Shown: positions 1 through 16,448, counted from the first letter of the stretch. The stretch: DNA of 22,500 nt from Botryococcus braunii (GCA_002005505.1 KV908730.1:6840-29339), one strand, 5' to 3'. A program made the numbers and translations. Notes: generated by a model from the sequence alone, not told the origin.

Positions 1-13
1 CATGAACCCACGT

Positions 14-110
14 GTGACTTAATCCCTACATATACCCATGTTTGCGTTAATTTGCGCATATGCCTCAGAGTGACTTATCTCCTGCATATACCCTTGTGTG
101 CCTGAAGTCT
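14..110. repeat. Diverged 56-bp tandem duplication
   Basis: The segment beginning GTGACTT at 14 recurs at 70 with about 75 percent identity over 35 bases; both copies share GTGACTTA followed by CATATACCC. The rest of 1-360 has no recognisable gene. A minus-strand open frame runs through 19-330 but has no domain I know and continues into the microsatellite, so I do not call it. Confidence 0.6.
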
Positions 111-369
111 GTGCCTTTAACTCAATGTCTACTGTTGGTTGCCATCGGAGTCTAGTTGTGCCACCTACTGGTTTAACGACCCCCCCTCTCTTTTTCTGGA
201 TGTAGACAGTTTGGATAGATATCTGGCTCGCTGACTGGTCAACCAGGGGCACTCTCTTGCCTCCAGTGGGCGGACTAACCCCTACAAGCTGCGATTCTTT
301 ATTAGTGTTTACAATTATGGTTGTGAGTGTGGGCATGCGTGGGTGTCTGCGTGTGCGTGCTGTATGCGG

Positions 370-875
<506 letters not shown>

Positions 876-1114
876 TAGCTCCCCATTTATTCTCCCGTAC
901 GAGATCTGCGACTGGACATTAGGCAAGACAAGCACGCCTCAATCGCAAACTCCATGCAACCCAACAAGATAATTCCACATCACCCAACAGAACATTTCCA
1001 TGTCACCCAACAAAAAATTTCCTTTCTGTACCGTTTGTCCTCCCGCCACTTCTGTCCGTGCTCCAGCAGAAGATCCCGGTTTTGGTGTAACCTTGGCACT
1101 GAGCGGCCTGTTGC

Positions 1115-1465
1115 ATGCTGTACAGCAATGTATCGCTGCTGCGTCGCCCCCCCCCGCCATTGCCCGTTGTCCCTTCACCCCCGCCACCACTCCTGCCCCC
1201 GCCACCACCCCCGTCCCCTCCACCTCCGACAGTGACTTCGCCCCCACCCCCAACGCTGGCCCCGCCACCACCCCCGTCCCCTCCCCCGTCCCCTCCACCT
1301 CCGACAGTGACTTCGCCCCCACCCCCAACGCTGGCCCCCCCTCCGCCCCCGGTGGTGCTGCTCTCCCCCCCGCCCCCGCTCGCCTTCCCGCCTCCCCCGC
1401 CAGCACCCAGCTCTCCACCTCCACCACCACCTCCACCGGGACAAGTGTGCGTTGGCGTGGTCAAT
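1115..1465 (+). CDS. Proline-rich (SPPPP) exon, pherophorin/extensin-like
   Basis: Tentative exon of 117 codons. It opens with ATG at 1115, 12 bases after an in-frame TGA at 1100, and encodes PPPPTVTSPPPP and TLAPPPPP blocks, the composition of hydroxyproline-rich cell-wall glycoproteins of green algae and plants. A 75-bp (25-codon) unit is repeated in frame from 1213 and 1288. The coding part ends GQVCVGVVN at a strong donor, AAT|GTGAGT, in phase 0; the next hydrophobic exon candidate at 2393 is also phase 0. Caveat: the other plus frame (1000-1465, SDSDFAPTPNAGP repeats) and a glycine-rich minus frame are open too, so the frame is chosen on SPPPP character and the donor only. No signal peptide is visible; an upstream exon may be missing. 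No specific protein is recognised. Confidence 0.4.
1213..1348 (+). repeat. 75-bp in-frame tandem duplication in proline-rich exon
   Basis: The unit starting GTCCCCTCCACCTCCGACAG occurs at 1213 and again at 1288 with near identity. The 75-bp offset keeps the reading frame, as expected for expansion in a proline-rich protein. The flanking CCACCACCCCC is also duplicated. Confidence 0.85.
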
Positions 1466-1531
1466 GTGAGTTCTCCCGCCCCACCTCCCCTCCTCCCGCT
1501 CTCTCTCAATGCGAGCGCACGTCTGCCTGCG

Positions 1532-1533
<2 letters not shown>

Positions 1534-1582
<49 letters not shown>

Positions 1583-1645
1583 ACGTTTGTGCGTGCGTGT
1601 GTGGTGTGTGTGCGCCGCGCGCGCGCGCATGTGTCTGTGCGCGCG
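1534..1645. repeat. (GT)n and (CG)n microsatellites
   Basis: (GT)n 1534-1580, then GTGC/GCGC alternating purine-pyrimidine DNA to 1640. It would lie in the proposed intron 1466-2392. Confidence 0.9.
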
Positions 1646-1836
1646 TGCGGGCCCGCGAGAGCAGAAACGCGCACATGCACGGGCAAGCCTGTGCTTGTGC
1701 ACCAGTTTGCGCCTCTGAGAGTGTGGGTACGCATGTGTGTGCGCACACACGGGTGCGTGTGCTTGTGCGTGCTCGTATTGGACAATCTTGAACCTGTACT
1801 GGATCAGCCCATCTCGAAAGAGAGCACGCCGCGCCG

Positions 1837-1845
<9 letters not shown>

Positions 1846-1922
<77 letters not shown>
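1846..1922. repeat. (CA)n microsatellite
   Basis: About 38 CA dinucleotides preceded by a CGCGCG block, inside the proposed intron 1466-2392. Confidence 0.95.
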
Positions 1923-1924
<2 letters not shown>

Positions 1925-2340
1925 ACACAGGGCATACTCAACAAACGAGGGGACGAGGTACAGTTTGCAAACCGCGGGACAAAGTACACTTCAAAAATCC
2001 AGGGGCCCAGGTACATTCAGCACACCTGGAACTAACAGGTCTTAACTAAGCAGGGAACAAGGCATACTTAGCAAAACCAGGAGATAAGGTACAGCTTGCA
2101 AAGCAGGGAACAAAGTACAAATGACAATGCAGGGGACGAGGTACACTTTGCAACCCATGCTGCGATAAGGTACAGTGTGCAAACCAGGAGAGAAAGTGCA
2201 AATAGCATTGCAAAGGAGGAGGTACACTTAGCAAACCAGAAAATAAGGTACAGTTTGCAAATCAGGGGGCAAAGTACACATTTCCAATCCAGGGGACCAG
2301 TTACACCCAGCACACCAGGGGAACAAAACATTTGATTAAC
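1925..2340. repeat. 26-bp minisatellite with a roughly 78-bp higher-order period
   Basis: About 16 diverged units of 24-28 bp share the core AAGGTACASTTTGCAAA followed by CAGG. Units alternate in an A-B-C order: A carries ATAAGGTACAG (2083, 2165, 2243), B carries CAAAGTACA-like sequence, C carries GAGGTACACTT. This gives a higher-order period of 78-82 bp. It is intronic in the proposed gene. Confidence 0.85.
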
Positions 2341-2392
2341 TAGGCTTATAAGCAGATCAGCGGACTGAGCCCTGGGGCGGTGGGGGTTGCAG

Positions 2393-2548
2393 TGTATTCT
2401 GTATGGCCTGTACCAGGTCATCACCTTCCCTGTGCGCACCCTCAACGACATTCTCATCTTCAAGATCAATTCTGGAACCAGGTCTTCAACACGATTTTTG
2501 GGAACAACGGCCAGCCGGTGCCCCTGTTTGGGCGCTAATCACCTGTAG
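2393..2548 (+). CDS. Hydrophobic C-terminal exon candidate, possibly frameshifted
   Basis: After acceptor GGGTTGCAG|TGT at 2392, a phase-0 frame gives CILYGLYQVITFPVRTLNDI and reaches a stop at 2546-2548. The first 25 residues look like a membrane or interface segment. From about 2464 the neighbouring frame looks more protein-like (QFWNQVFNTIFGNNGQPVPL, stop at 2535-2537), as if one base had been lost after the LIFK codons. It is therefore either an exon with a sequence error or a decayed exon. The link to 1115-1465 rests only on matching splice phase. The product is not recognised. Confidence 0.3.
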   Translation, partial: CILYGLYQVITFPVRTLNDILIFKINSGTRSSTRFLGTTASRCPCLGANHL

Positions 2549-2584
2549 CCCCTGCAGCCTTTCCCTCCAACACAGAGTCCAGAG

Positions 2585-2690
2585 TTTTCGGCAGCTTTGA
2601 GCAGCTGCGGCAGCTTCCGGCAGCTGTGGCAGCTTCTGCACATGCGGCAGCTGCAGCGGCTTCAGAGCTCCGGGAGTGTTTCTGAGAGCT
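2585..2690 (+). repeat. Imperfect GCAGCT hexamer tract
   Basis: Repeated GCAGCT/GCGGCAGCTTC motifs, about ten interrupted copies. The remainder of 2549-3226 contains a G14 run near 2796 and short open frames without recognisable domains; I see no gene there. Confidence 0.6.
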
Positions 2691-3226
2691 TGGCTCGTCT
2701 CCTGAGTCCTGTGTCTCTTCGGAGCCCCGAGAAATTCGAGTGAGGAGTGTTCCAAGCGCTTCGCCTACGTGTACGTGCATGCGTGCGTGTGTGTGGGGGG
2801 GGGGGGGGAGGGCATTCAAGGGGAGAACAGCTGGGGTGGGGTTTGCCCTCAATCTGACTGTTTTAGGTTATGGCAACATCAAGACCTTGATAACAGCATT
2901 GCTGTACAGATCATGCAAATCGTGGCTAGGACCTTCGTGAGCTCTGACCGGAACAGAGGTGCGCTTCAAGTTCACAAATCGCAATGTTAGGAAAAGCATG
3001 AAGCGGTGCCAAACTCGCTCATAAGCAGTACGGGTCTCGCTCAGGAGCGGTACTAGTATCTCTAGAAGCGTCTGGCGGTATCGTCAGGAGGGGCATTAAG
3101 CAGCTAAGGCTTGCCGCAAATACTGCGGTACAGCTAACGCTCGTAAACTGTAATGGTGTGACATCGATGTACTCACTCATGTATTTATACAGATGCATCA
3201 CCATATGGGGCTTCAGCCTGTGGTGC

Positions 3227-3278
3227 TGCATGGGGCTATCGAGCATATGCAATGCAACATGCTCGATAGCCCCATGCA
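3227..3278. repeat. Perfect 20-bp inverted repeat, 12-bp loop
   Basis: Arm TGCATGGGGCTATCGAGCAT at 3227-3246 is exactly complementary to 3259-3278, with loop ATGCAATGCAAC. It could form a stable hairpin or cruciform. It is not followed by a T run and there is no nearby gene, so a bacterial-type terminator is not implied. Confidence 0.9.
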
Positions 3279-3282
3279 ATTA

Positions 3283-3350
3283 AAAGAGAAATTCGGGAGC
3301 CCAATTTTCTTATTCGGGAGCCCAATTAGAAAATGGGGCTCCCGAAAAAA
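3283..3350. repeat. Fold-back with two direct and one inverted TTCGGGAGCCC copies
   Basis: ATTCGGGAGCCCAATT occurs at about 3290 and again at about 3313, then the inverted partner GGGGCTCCCGAA follows at about 3335. Either direct copy can pair with the inverted one. It abuts the 3227-3278 hairpin. Another TTCGGGAG copy lies at about 3384. Confidence 0.75.
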
Positions 3351-3442
3351 TCAAATTAAATTAGACGCAATTTAACTTGATGCTTTCGGGAGTATTAGGG
3401 TTAGGAGGCATCGTCCATTGCAGAATCAGAAGCTCGGCTGTG

Positions 3443-3462
3443 CCCCCCCCCCCCCCCCCCCC
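3443..3462. repeat. C20 homopolymer
   Basis: Uninterrupted C run followed by GGGGCGGGG. The stretch 3463-3820 shows no gene I can support. Confidence 0.9.
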
Positions 3463-3825
3463 GGGGCGGGGAGGAAGCCAGGGAAGTAGTGAAGGCTTCT
3501 GCAAGTGCACGCATCCTGGGGCAACTTAGAGAATGAAGTTCGTAAGCCGGTCTTAGATATTGCGTGAAGCTTCTAATCAGGACTCACTAATTCGCATGAG
3601 GTTCCTAAATAGGACTTGTACTATGCCGCATGTCTTCCGCCTCCAGACTCCCGTCTCCATGACCGGGGCACCATCTGGCAGAGCACCGGGAGACCAGCAC
3701 AGGTACCTATGAGGCCTTTGCCGATAGGTGGGTCTTTGATGGAGTGTCGGACATCACAAATTTCATTATCACCTTGAATATTTGGCCCCTAGATTCCGCG
3801 TCCCTGCATGATGGATTTATGGTAC

Positions 3826-3859
3826 GCGGTTAGAATAGGCTTCACTTTTAATTTTAAAT
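3826..3859. repeat. 34-nt dispersed repeat, copy 1
   Basis: GCGGTTAGAATAGGCTTCAC followed by TTTTAATTTTAAAT. The second copy is at 4982-5015 in the same orientation with two mismatches. On the minus strand both read F-x-IKSEAYSNR followed shortly by a stop, so the frame is shared between copies. Confidence 0.85.
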
Positions 3860-4146
3860 TTGTGACATACGAGGATTTTAAACCCTCGTACAGGGGCTGT
3901 GCGCACGTGAGGAACTGTGAGGATGCATAAGCATGAATGTCCAATTTTATGGACCAAGGGCTTCCGAACGGCGGCCGGCAACCCGTTGACACAACTCCTA
4001 GGCACAGCTGCCAGATGGAAGCTATACATAGCTTTTTGCTCAACATGGCAAAGCAACAGCTGTGCTACTGCATTCATTCTTTAGGCAGACCATCTCGTCG
4101 GGGACAGCCTTGGCCAGCTCCCCTGAGATTGCAGTGAATAGTTTTC

Positions 4147-4168
4147 ATTGTACCTTATAAGGTACAAT
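4147..4168. repeat. 22-bp perfect palindrome
   Basis: ATTGTACCTTA followed directly by its exact complement TAAGGTACAAT. No gene is recognised between 3860 and 4400; short open frames on both strands lack domains and conserved splice structure. Confidence 0.9.
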
Positions 4169-4402
4169 ATGCTTGAGAGTGACTGCGTGCAATGTGTGGA
4201 TACGACAACTGAGTTTCCAGGAAATACTTTCTGTCCGAATGTTTTGACTCAGGGAGGCATTTCGGGAAGAGACAGGCTTTCAATCGCCTCCCAGAGCTGG
4301 TCGGCCAGTCAGTTGAGGGCACGAACTACGAATGAGCAACGATTATGTTGCTGCTAAACGGCCCCTTTAGCCGCGGCCTTAATGTCGTTTCAATGTCCTA
4401 AA

Positions 4403-4500
4403 CCTCAGGAGTATGGTGTTGTTTCATGGTGAGTCTTTGCATGACTTGCGGCCTCAGGAGTATGGTGCTGTTTTGTGGTGAGTCTTTGCGTGCCTTGTGG
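4403..4500 (+). repeat. 49-bp tandem duplication
   Basis: Two adjacent copies (4403-4451 and 4452-4500) beginning CCTCAGGAGTATGGTG and containing GGTGAGTCTTTGC, about 84 percent identical. GGTGAGT resembles a 5' splice site in both copies, but no convincing exon precedes it. Confidence 0.85.
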
Positions 4501-4599
4501 CCGCAGCCAAAGACGGGGCGAAGGCATGGATCCCCGTCTTGGCAGACTAATGGCGACATGTTTGTGAATACGGGTATGCGAAGTGCCGACCACGCTGCA

Positions 4600-4648
4600 G
4601 ATCTGTGTAGACATCATGTTGTGTAGATTTGTGCAGACATCATGTTGT
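4600..4648 (+). repeat. 26-bp tandem duplication
   Basis: GATCTGTGTAGACATCATGT at 4600 recurs at 4626 as GATTTGTGCAGACATCATGT. Confidence 0.8.
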
Positions 4649-4742
4649 ACATGCATTGTGAGGTGATCTAGAGTGTCTACACAAATGTTGTCATGGTGTG
4701 TAAAAACACAGGCTTGTGAAGGGCCAAGCTATGAGATTTTAC

Positions 4743-4966
4743 CTGGACCGTGAACTGCCTTCCGCCACCAAAGGCCACTTGCTGGCCAGCAGTTGCTACA
4801 GCGGAGGGTCTGAGCATGTAGAACAAGCCGTCCTTGCATTGCTCCGTAACTTTGGAGAGGCTCTCCTCGAGCTCGGCTATCTGCAACACCTCCCTTCCCT
4901 CCTCAGCCAATCCTACTTTGACTATGCTGGAAGGTGCAAGGGTGACACAAACCCATCTATCAGATG
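4743..4966 (-). CDS. Exon-like block of unknown protein
   Basis: On the minus strand a frame of about 75 codons reads from near 4966 to 4743 and ends in a strong donor, GTCCAG|GTAAAA (GT at 4742-4741). It contains VKVGLAEEGREVLQ, IAELEESLSKVTEQCKDGL (amphipathic, helix-forming) and MLRPSAVATAGQQVAFGGG. Residue composition and the donor make it look like a genuine coding exon. The upstream edge is not fixed: an in-frame TAA lies at about 4985, and GATAG|ATGGG near 4965 is a weak acceptor. No convincing next exon was found toward lower coordinates; an acceptor at about 4609 (CTACACAG|ATC) keeps phase but gives unremarkable sequence. A pseudogene fragment is possible. The family is not recognised. 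Confidence 0.35.
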
Positions 4967-4981
4967 ATGTTCCTACTAAAT

Positions 4982-5015
4982 GCGGTTAGAATAGGCTTCA
5001 CTCTTAATTATAAAT
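4982..5015. repeat. 34-nt dispersed repeat, copy 2
   Basis: Same sequence as 3826-3859 with two differences. It sits just upstream, in minus-strand sense, of the exon-like block 4743-4966, and continues the shared minus-strand frame FIIKSEAYSNRI-stop. Confidence 0.85.
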
Positions 5016-5147
5016 GCTCGGCAAACCTTCCCACCCACACCCACCCGCGGCTGGCCACACGTGTGCACGCCTGCGCATATGCATAACCACATATGAGAAG
5101 ATATATACAGCACTCCCGGGCAGTGTAGTTCAGGCCTTCGAAAATTT

Positions 5148-5250
5148 GTACGGGAGCCCCGTAAACCCAAACCCTACTGGTTCGGGGTTGCCCCGGGTAT
5201 CCGTTTGGAAATCCTCCGAAATTCTAGGGGAACCCCGTACAGCAAGTGTA
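5148..5250. repeat. GTACGGGG-type fold-back
   Basis: TGTACGGGAGCCCCGTA at about 5149 is partly complementary to GGGGAACCCCGTACA at about 5227. The motif recurs inverted at 5891-5915 and in variant form near 3888 and 17000. From 5251 to 5836 the DNA is AT-leaning with no gene or RNA I can support. Confidence 0.55.
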
Positions 5251-5836
5251 ATACCTTAAGGGGCTCCAAAATAACTGCAACAAGGCAATTTCGGTACTGT
5301 AACATTAATTGACGGATGGAGACATGATCTGGGAGGTTATGGACACGACGTCAAGCACATCAAACATAACAATGATAAACGCTTAAAAATTTGGAGAGTG
5401 AAACGAACCGTGTCGTGGATCCTGGGTACCCCATCCACCTTTATGGATGGAGGTCTCCATTTATAATGTGCATTTGTGAAGTGACGTGACGGGTATGGAC
5501 CAAATGTGGTCAGATATCACTCACTAGACGTTACTTTAGGGTAATAATGCAATTGTGGCTATCCTCTAATAATACTTTGTGGCTAATACTTTATTAATAC
5601 ATCTTATAAATTACAGCAATTGCCCGATCCGCAGGGATGACCGGATTTTCGTAGGCGACATTTAGGGTTTCGTCCTCTCTTCCGGGCAACTTTCATTCCT
5701 CGTGCTCCTCGTGTCACACCACGGGCCACGTAAATTTGCTTTGACGGACACTTAACTTACAGGGGATTCCCGTAAGTCAGACTAAACTGGCGCGGGGCAG
5801 CCCCATATTTTCGTCATGACAATCGACCAATGTAGC

Positions 5837-5915
5837 ACGGGGGCCCCGGACGTGGCCTTAGAATTTTTAGGGCCCCGGACGATTTTTCAAACCCCGTACG
5901 GTCCCCGTACGGGGT
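5837..5915. repeat. GGGCCCCGGACG direct repeats and 9-bp inverted repeat
   Basis: GGGCCCCGGACG occurs twice, near 5841 and 5870. It is followed by ACCCCGTAC (5891-5899) facing GTACGGGGT (5907-5915) across a 7-base loop that itself contains CCCC. Confidence 0.7.
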
Positions 5916-5954
5916 GAACTACCCTGCTCCCGGGCCCCTCACAAGAGGGAGACA

Positions 5955-6240
<286 letters not shown>

Positions 6241-6941
6241 GCACTTGCATTGATTCTTTAGGGTGACATCTAAGACAACGGGGATCAAGGACATATATCT
6301 GCACTTTGGCTGCTAAAAAGGTGTCCTTGTCCTCTATCGTAATCAACCATTGTTTAAAATTTCACTCTTACATGTAAACTTTTGTCTAAGAACCACACCA
6401 CAGGCTGTGCTGTGGAGGAAAGAATGATTTCAGGGTCCTCCCCCTCTTCTTCCTTCCTCCCCCCCCCCCCCCCCCTTCCTGCGTCCTGCCTCCTCCCACC
6501 GTCCAGGGGTGTGCTATGGATTTCAAAGGCCACGAGGCCTCAAGCGTAAAGAGTGCCACGATGCCATTTCTTGAAGGAAGCAACGCGCCGCGGCCTGTCT
6601 TTGGGGCAATGGGGCCACGAAGGGGCGCTTAGAAGAGGCCGATCGGCGATATGGCCCTGGAAGTTACATTCTACGGGTACCTATTGGAGGAAATGGACCC
6701 CTTGGGGGTAGATATTATCAACTAGATATGCGACCCTACCCCGCTGTACCCGCATACATCCCCATTCAATGGACTCTTTACGGCATTGCTCTTCCATAGG
6801 ACCGGCTGTAGTCTCTTCTCTAGTGGCAAGTAGACAGAAACTAATGCAGAGAGTAAGCACAGTAAGCTGTAAACAGTCAGCGATGTTCAGATAGGTTAAA
6901 GTCGGGGAACGGTTGTCCCAAGTTTTACGTGGTTGGCGGCC

Positions 6942-13803
<6,862 letters not shown>

Positions 13804-13879
13804 CCAAGCTGCCCGCGCGATGGCCCTGGCATCACAATCTCTTCAACGTGGAAAGTTCTGGAAACATGGGACTAGTCTT

Positions 13880-14345
13880 TAGTACTTTGGTATGGAAAAT
13901 TTGGGAATTGGAAAGTTGGGAATTTGGAAATTTGGAAATAACTAGTCGCTTGCGTGTTGCTGTTACCGGCGAGACGGATGTTGCGGGCAGTTTGCAGGCG
14001 GCGCAGGTGCGCCAAGCTGTGGTGAGCATGGGCTATGGCGTAATTACAGCAGTATGATTCCGGCGTCAGTAACATTGGGCTTTTTGTTTATTGCAAAGCA
14101 GGCTTTCGATTTCCAAAAAGACGCTGGCGGTGCGAGTACCTATCACCTGGTATCTGCTGGCGCTCATGCCCTCAGGGGTGGGCGTCCACTCCCTTGGCAT
14201 GCCTTTGTAAGGTTAGGTAGCCTAATTTATCTAAATCAACCTCTCAGGAAGGGAGGGAGGGAGGGAGGGAGAGGGCAAGTCCCTTGCGGTGCGTTTGTTA
14301 GATTAGTAAACCTAATCAACCAGACTAGGAGGGAGCGAGACGACT
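13880..14345 (+). repeat. TTGGAAAT-type short repeats and three diverged CCTAATCAACC units
   Basis: 13885-13937 holds several TTGGGAATT/TTTGGAAAT units between two ACTAGTC copies. Around 14200, 14290 and 14375 a sequence of the type TTTGTTAGATTAGTAAACCT recurs with divergence, the first two copies separated by (GGGA)n. A plus frame at 13940-14057 (VAGSLQAAQVRQAVVSMGYG) looks mildly coding but has no supported acceptor. Confidence 0.5.
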
Positions 14346-14608
14346 AGGAGTGCTCTCGTGGGCAAGAACCAGACTTTGCAGGTTAATAAACTAATTAGTT
14401 CTTGGCTGGAGAAAAGAAGTGCACGCTTTGTTGCCACACTATTGGTTGATGTCCTGGGTCTAGCTAGCTCCTGTATAGGTAGGAGCTTGATGAATTGTCT
14501 TGTCTCTTTCTAAATGCCTGGCTAATACGGCGGCTGGCCAGGGTCTGGGACTCACGGGTGACTACTCGGAGTTGTAGGTGTAGGTGTCAATACTGAAAGC
14601 ATTAATTC

Positions 14609-14665
14609 ATCTATCGTGAACTTGAACTTATCGGTCTATCGTGAAAAACTCATTTATCGTGAAAA
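14609..14665 (+). repeat. Three CTATCGTGAA copies
   Basis: Copies at 14611, 14636 and (as TTATCGTGAA) about 14653. The rest of 14346-15073 shows no gene; it is AT-leaning with short TACGTA-rich segments. Confidence 0.6.
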
Positions 14666-15073
14666 TGGGCCTCTCACAACCAGTTCTAAACCCAGTGCGG
14701 ACTTAGAGGCTGGGTACTAGTAGGATCTCGTGGGCGGGAACATCTTCACCAAGGACTCGCGCTTCGTATGGATATTGTTTGCTGTCTTGTGGGGAGAACG
14801 GAGAGGGAGTGCGCATGAGTATGTGTAGGTGGATATGTATGTAATGTATGAACACTTACAAATAGGTACATATACGTACATTGATACGTGCTTAGAAATA
14901 CATACGTATTCGTACAGACGACACATATGCGGGCCAATGTATGTCCCGAGCATGAGCGCTATATGACAGGATCCTGTGTTATCTTGTAGGGTCAATATTG
15001 CTATGCATGCAAGTTGTTGAACCGTTATAAGATGTTGGACGTGCTTTGATTGATCAGGTATCGGGTGCACTAT

Positions 15074-15155
15074 TGTACTGCGGTAAGCATATATGCTTAC
15101 CGCAGTACAGATTGGTACATGCACTGCGTTATATAACGCAGTGCATGTACCAATC
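15074..15155. repeat. Two abutting perfect palindromes, 36 bp and 46 bp
   Basis: 15074-15109 is a perfect palindrome with half-site TGTACTGCGGTAAGCATA. 15110-15155 is a second, unrelated perfect palindrome; its left half begins GATTGGTACATGCACTGCGT. They share no sequence beyond GTAC, have no loop and touch with no base between. Both could extrude as hairpins. Confidence 0.97.
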
Positions 15156-15267
15156 AAGCCCACGCAGGTGTTACCGAGAAGCGTTCTTACTCTAATGGGC
15201 GGCGGTATGAATTACAGATCTGCCTGATTTAGCCGATCTGGGGATGTGTTAGGGAACTGGGTGCATG

Positions 15268-15317
15268 AATTACCTTGATTGTAAGGTAATTGCCGGCGAT
15301 ATAAACTTTTGCCGGCA
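15268..15317. repeat. Two overlapping short inverted repeats
   Basis: AATTACCTT (15268-15276) faces AAGGTAATT (15283-15291) across 6 bases; TGCCGGC (15291-15297) faces GCCGGCA (15311-15317) across 13 bases. The two share base 15291. Confidence 0.8.
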
Positions 15318-15462
15318 TTTTTGCATGTCGGTAGTCACTGGTCCCTAGCGGTGTTGACTTGTATGGCACTATGGCCATGTGTCAACTCGTAGTGCGCACT
15401 GCCCGTAGTGTAAAATTTAAAAGGCGTATGGACATTATTTAGACTACTGGTTCTTGTACAAC

Positions 15463-15663
15463 CTAAACAGAGTTCTTTTCCGGGGAAAAAGTCTGTATGG
15501 GCTCGACCAGAATTTGGTCCCCTGCCACACCTAATAAGCGGTCAAGGAACCCCCGGGCCTGGAAAGCAGACCCTCTGCAGAATTCTGGTGTGAAGAGCGC
15601 TCCAAAGCTCTCGTCAACAGGAAGCATACGAACATGGGTTCCATAATTGTCAGACACTCCAGT
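15463..15663 (-). CDS. Short unrecognised open frame, possible gene fragment
   Basis: About 66 codons on the minus strand from just below an in-frame TGA near 15678 to TAG at 15463-15465. It contains SDNYGTHVRMLPVDESFGAL, FTPEFCRGSAFQARGFLDRL and QILVEPIQTF. The residue mix is protein-like with no low complexity. There is no ATG early in the frame, no convincing acceptor upstream and no recognised domain. It may be a terminal exon or a relic of a mobile or duplicated gene. Confidence 0.25.
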   Translation of the reverse strand, partial: TGVSDNYGTHVRMLPVDESFGALFTPEFCRGSAFQARGFLDRLLGVAGDQILVEPIQTFSPEKNSV

Positions 15664-16122
15664 GTATCCTCACTCTCGCATCTGGTTCCAAGTCTATCTG
15701 TACCAGGAACAGATTATGAGCAGTGGCCGTACACACAATTCATCATGTGAGTCGTCCTGGTGCTCACACGCACGTGTTGTAACATTTAACACTAATTAGT
15801 CATGAGAGTGTGAGCAGCAGGGCACCCCATGAAGTTGATTCTTATAAATGATTTAGCTTGCAAAAGGGACATCTGCTATCTAAAACTCTTCGGTGTCATT
15901 CACACAAATACCCTTTGCAGATTCTTTGCAGGTTCTTGTTACAGAGCAATGCCAGGGTGAATCGATCCTGGCCAATCTATGTCTGGGGCAGACAAAGACG
16001 AAGTGCGTTCTCTTTATTTAACTTGGTCATGTCCGGAGCTCCTCGAGGCTGCCCACTTCATCGACCTCCTGGGGCTAGACAGGCGCTTTTCGTAGTCCGC
16101 CATGACTAAGGGTACTCTAGAG

Positions 16123-16159
16123 ATGATTCTAGAATGAGATCTCTATATTCTAGAATCAT
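16123..16159. repeat. 13-bp perfect inverted repeat with palindromic loop
   Basis: ATGATTCTAGAAT (16123-16135) and its complement ATTCTAGAATCAT (16147-16159). The 11-base loop contains the palindrome GAGATCTC, and each arm contains ATTCTAGAAT, itself a palindrome. 15664-16122 has no supported gene. Confidence 0.95.
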
Positions 16160-16363
16160 GTTGTGATCACGCTTGCTTACATCAGTCTGTTTGTTGTTAG
16201 TCTGTTTCTTTCAGGACCAGATAGGGGCTGGACGTGTTGATCAACACGTCCTCATGAGGTCTTGGTGCACGCACTGTAGAGATTTTCTCTTTGGGAGAAG
16301 AAAGAAGCAGATTCCACACTTTGCAGGAAGGAGATTGCATTTGTAGAGCCAGGTAGATGCTTA

Positions 16364-16448
16364 TGAAGACGAAGCAGACCACATCTGTCCAGTCTCTAGA
16401 GGCTGATGAAGACCAAGCAGATTACAACTGTCCGGCCACTAGAGGCTG
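16364..16448 (+). repeat. 43-bp tandem duplication
   Basis: TGAAGACGAAGCAGACCACA at 16364 recurs at 16407 as TGAAGACCAAGCAGATTACA; both continue CTGTCC and CTAGAGGCTG. 16449-16936 holds only short open frames with no recognised domain. Confidence 0.85.

Noticed and set aside
19..330. Minus-strand frame of about 105 codons next to the first microsatellite
   Set aside because: No recognised motif, no splice signals, and a duplicated segment explains part of its length.
3398..3412. TTAGGGTTAGG, telomere-like; also TTTAGGGTTT near 5662
   Set aside because: Only one to two units each, not an array.
13940..14057. Frame VAGSLQAAQVRQAVVSMGYG as an extra terminal exon
   Set aside because: No acceptor in correct phase and no donor in the preceding exon; the gene model already ends at a good stop.
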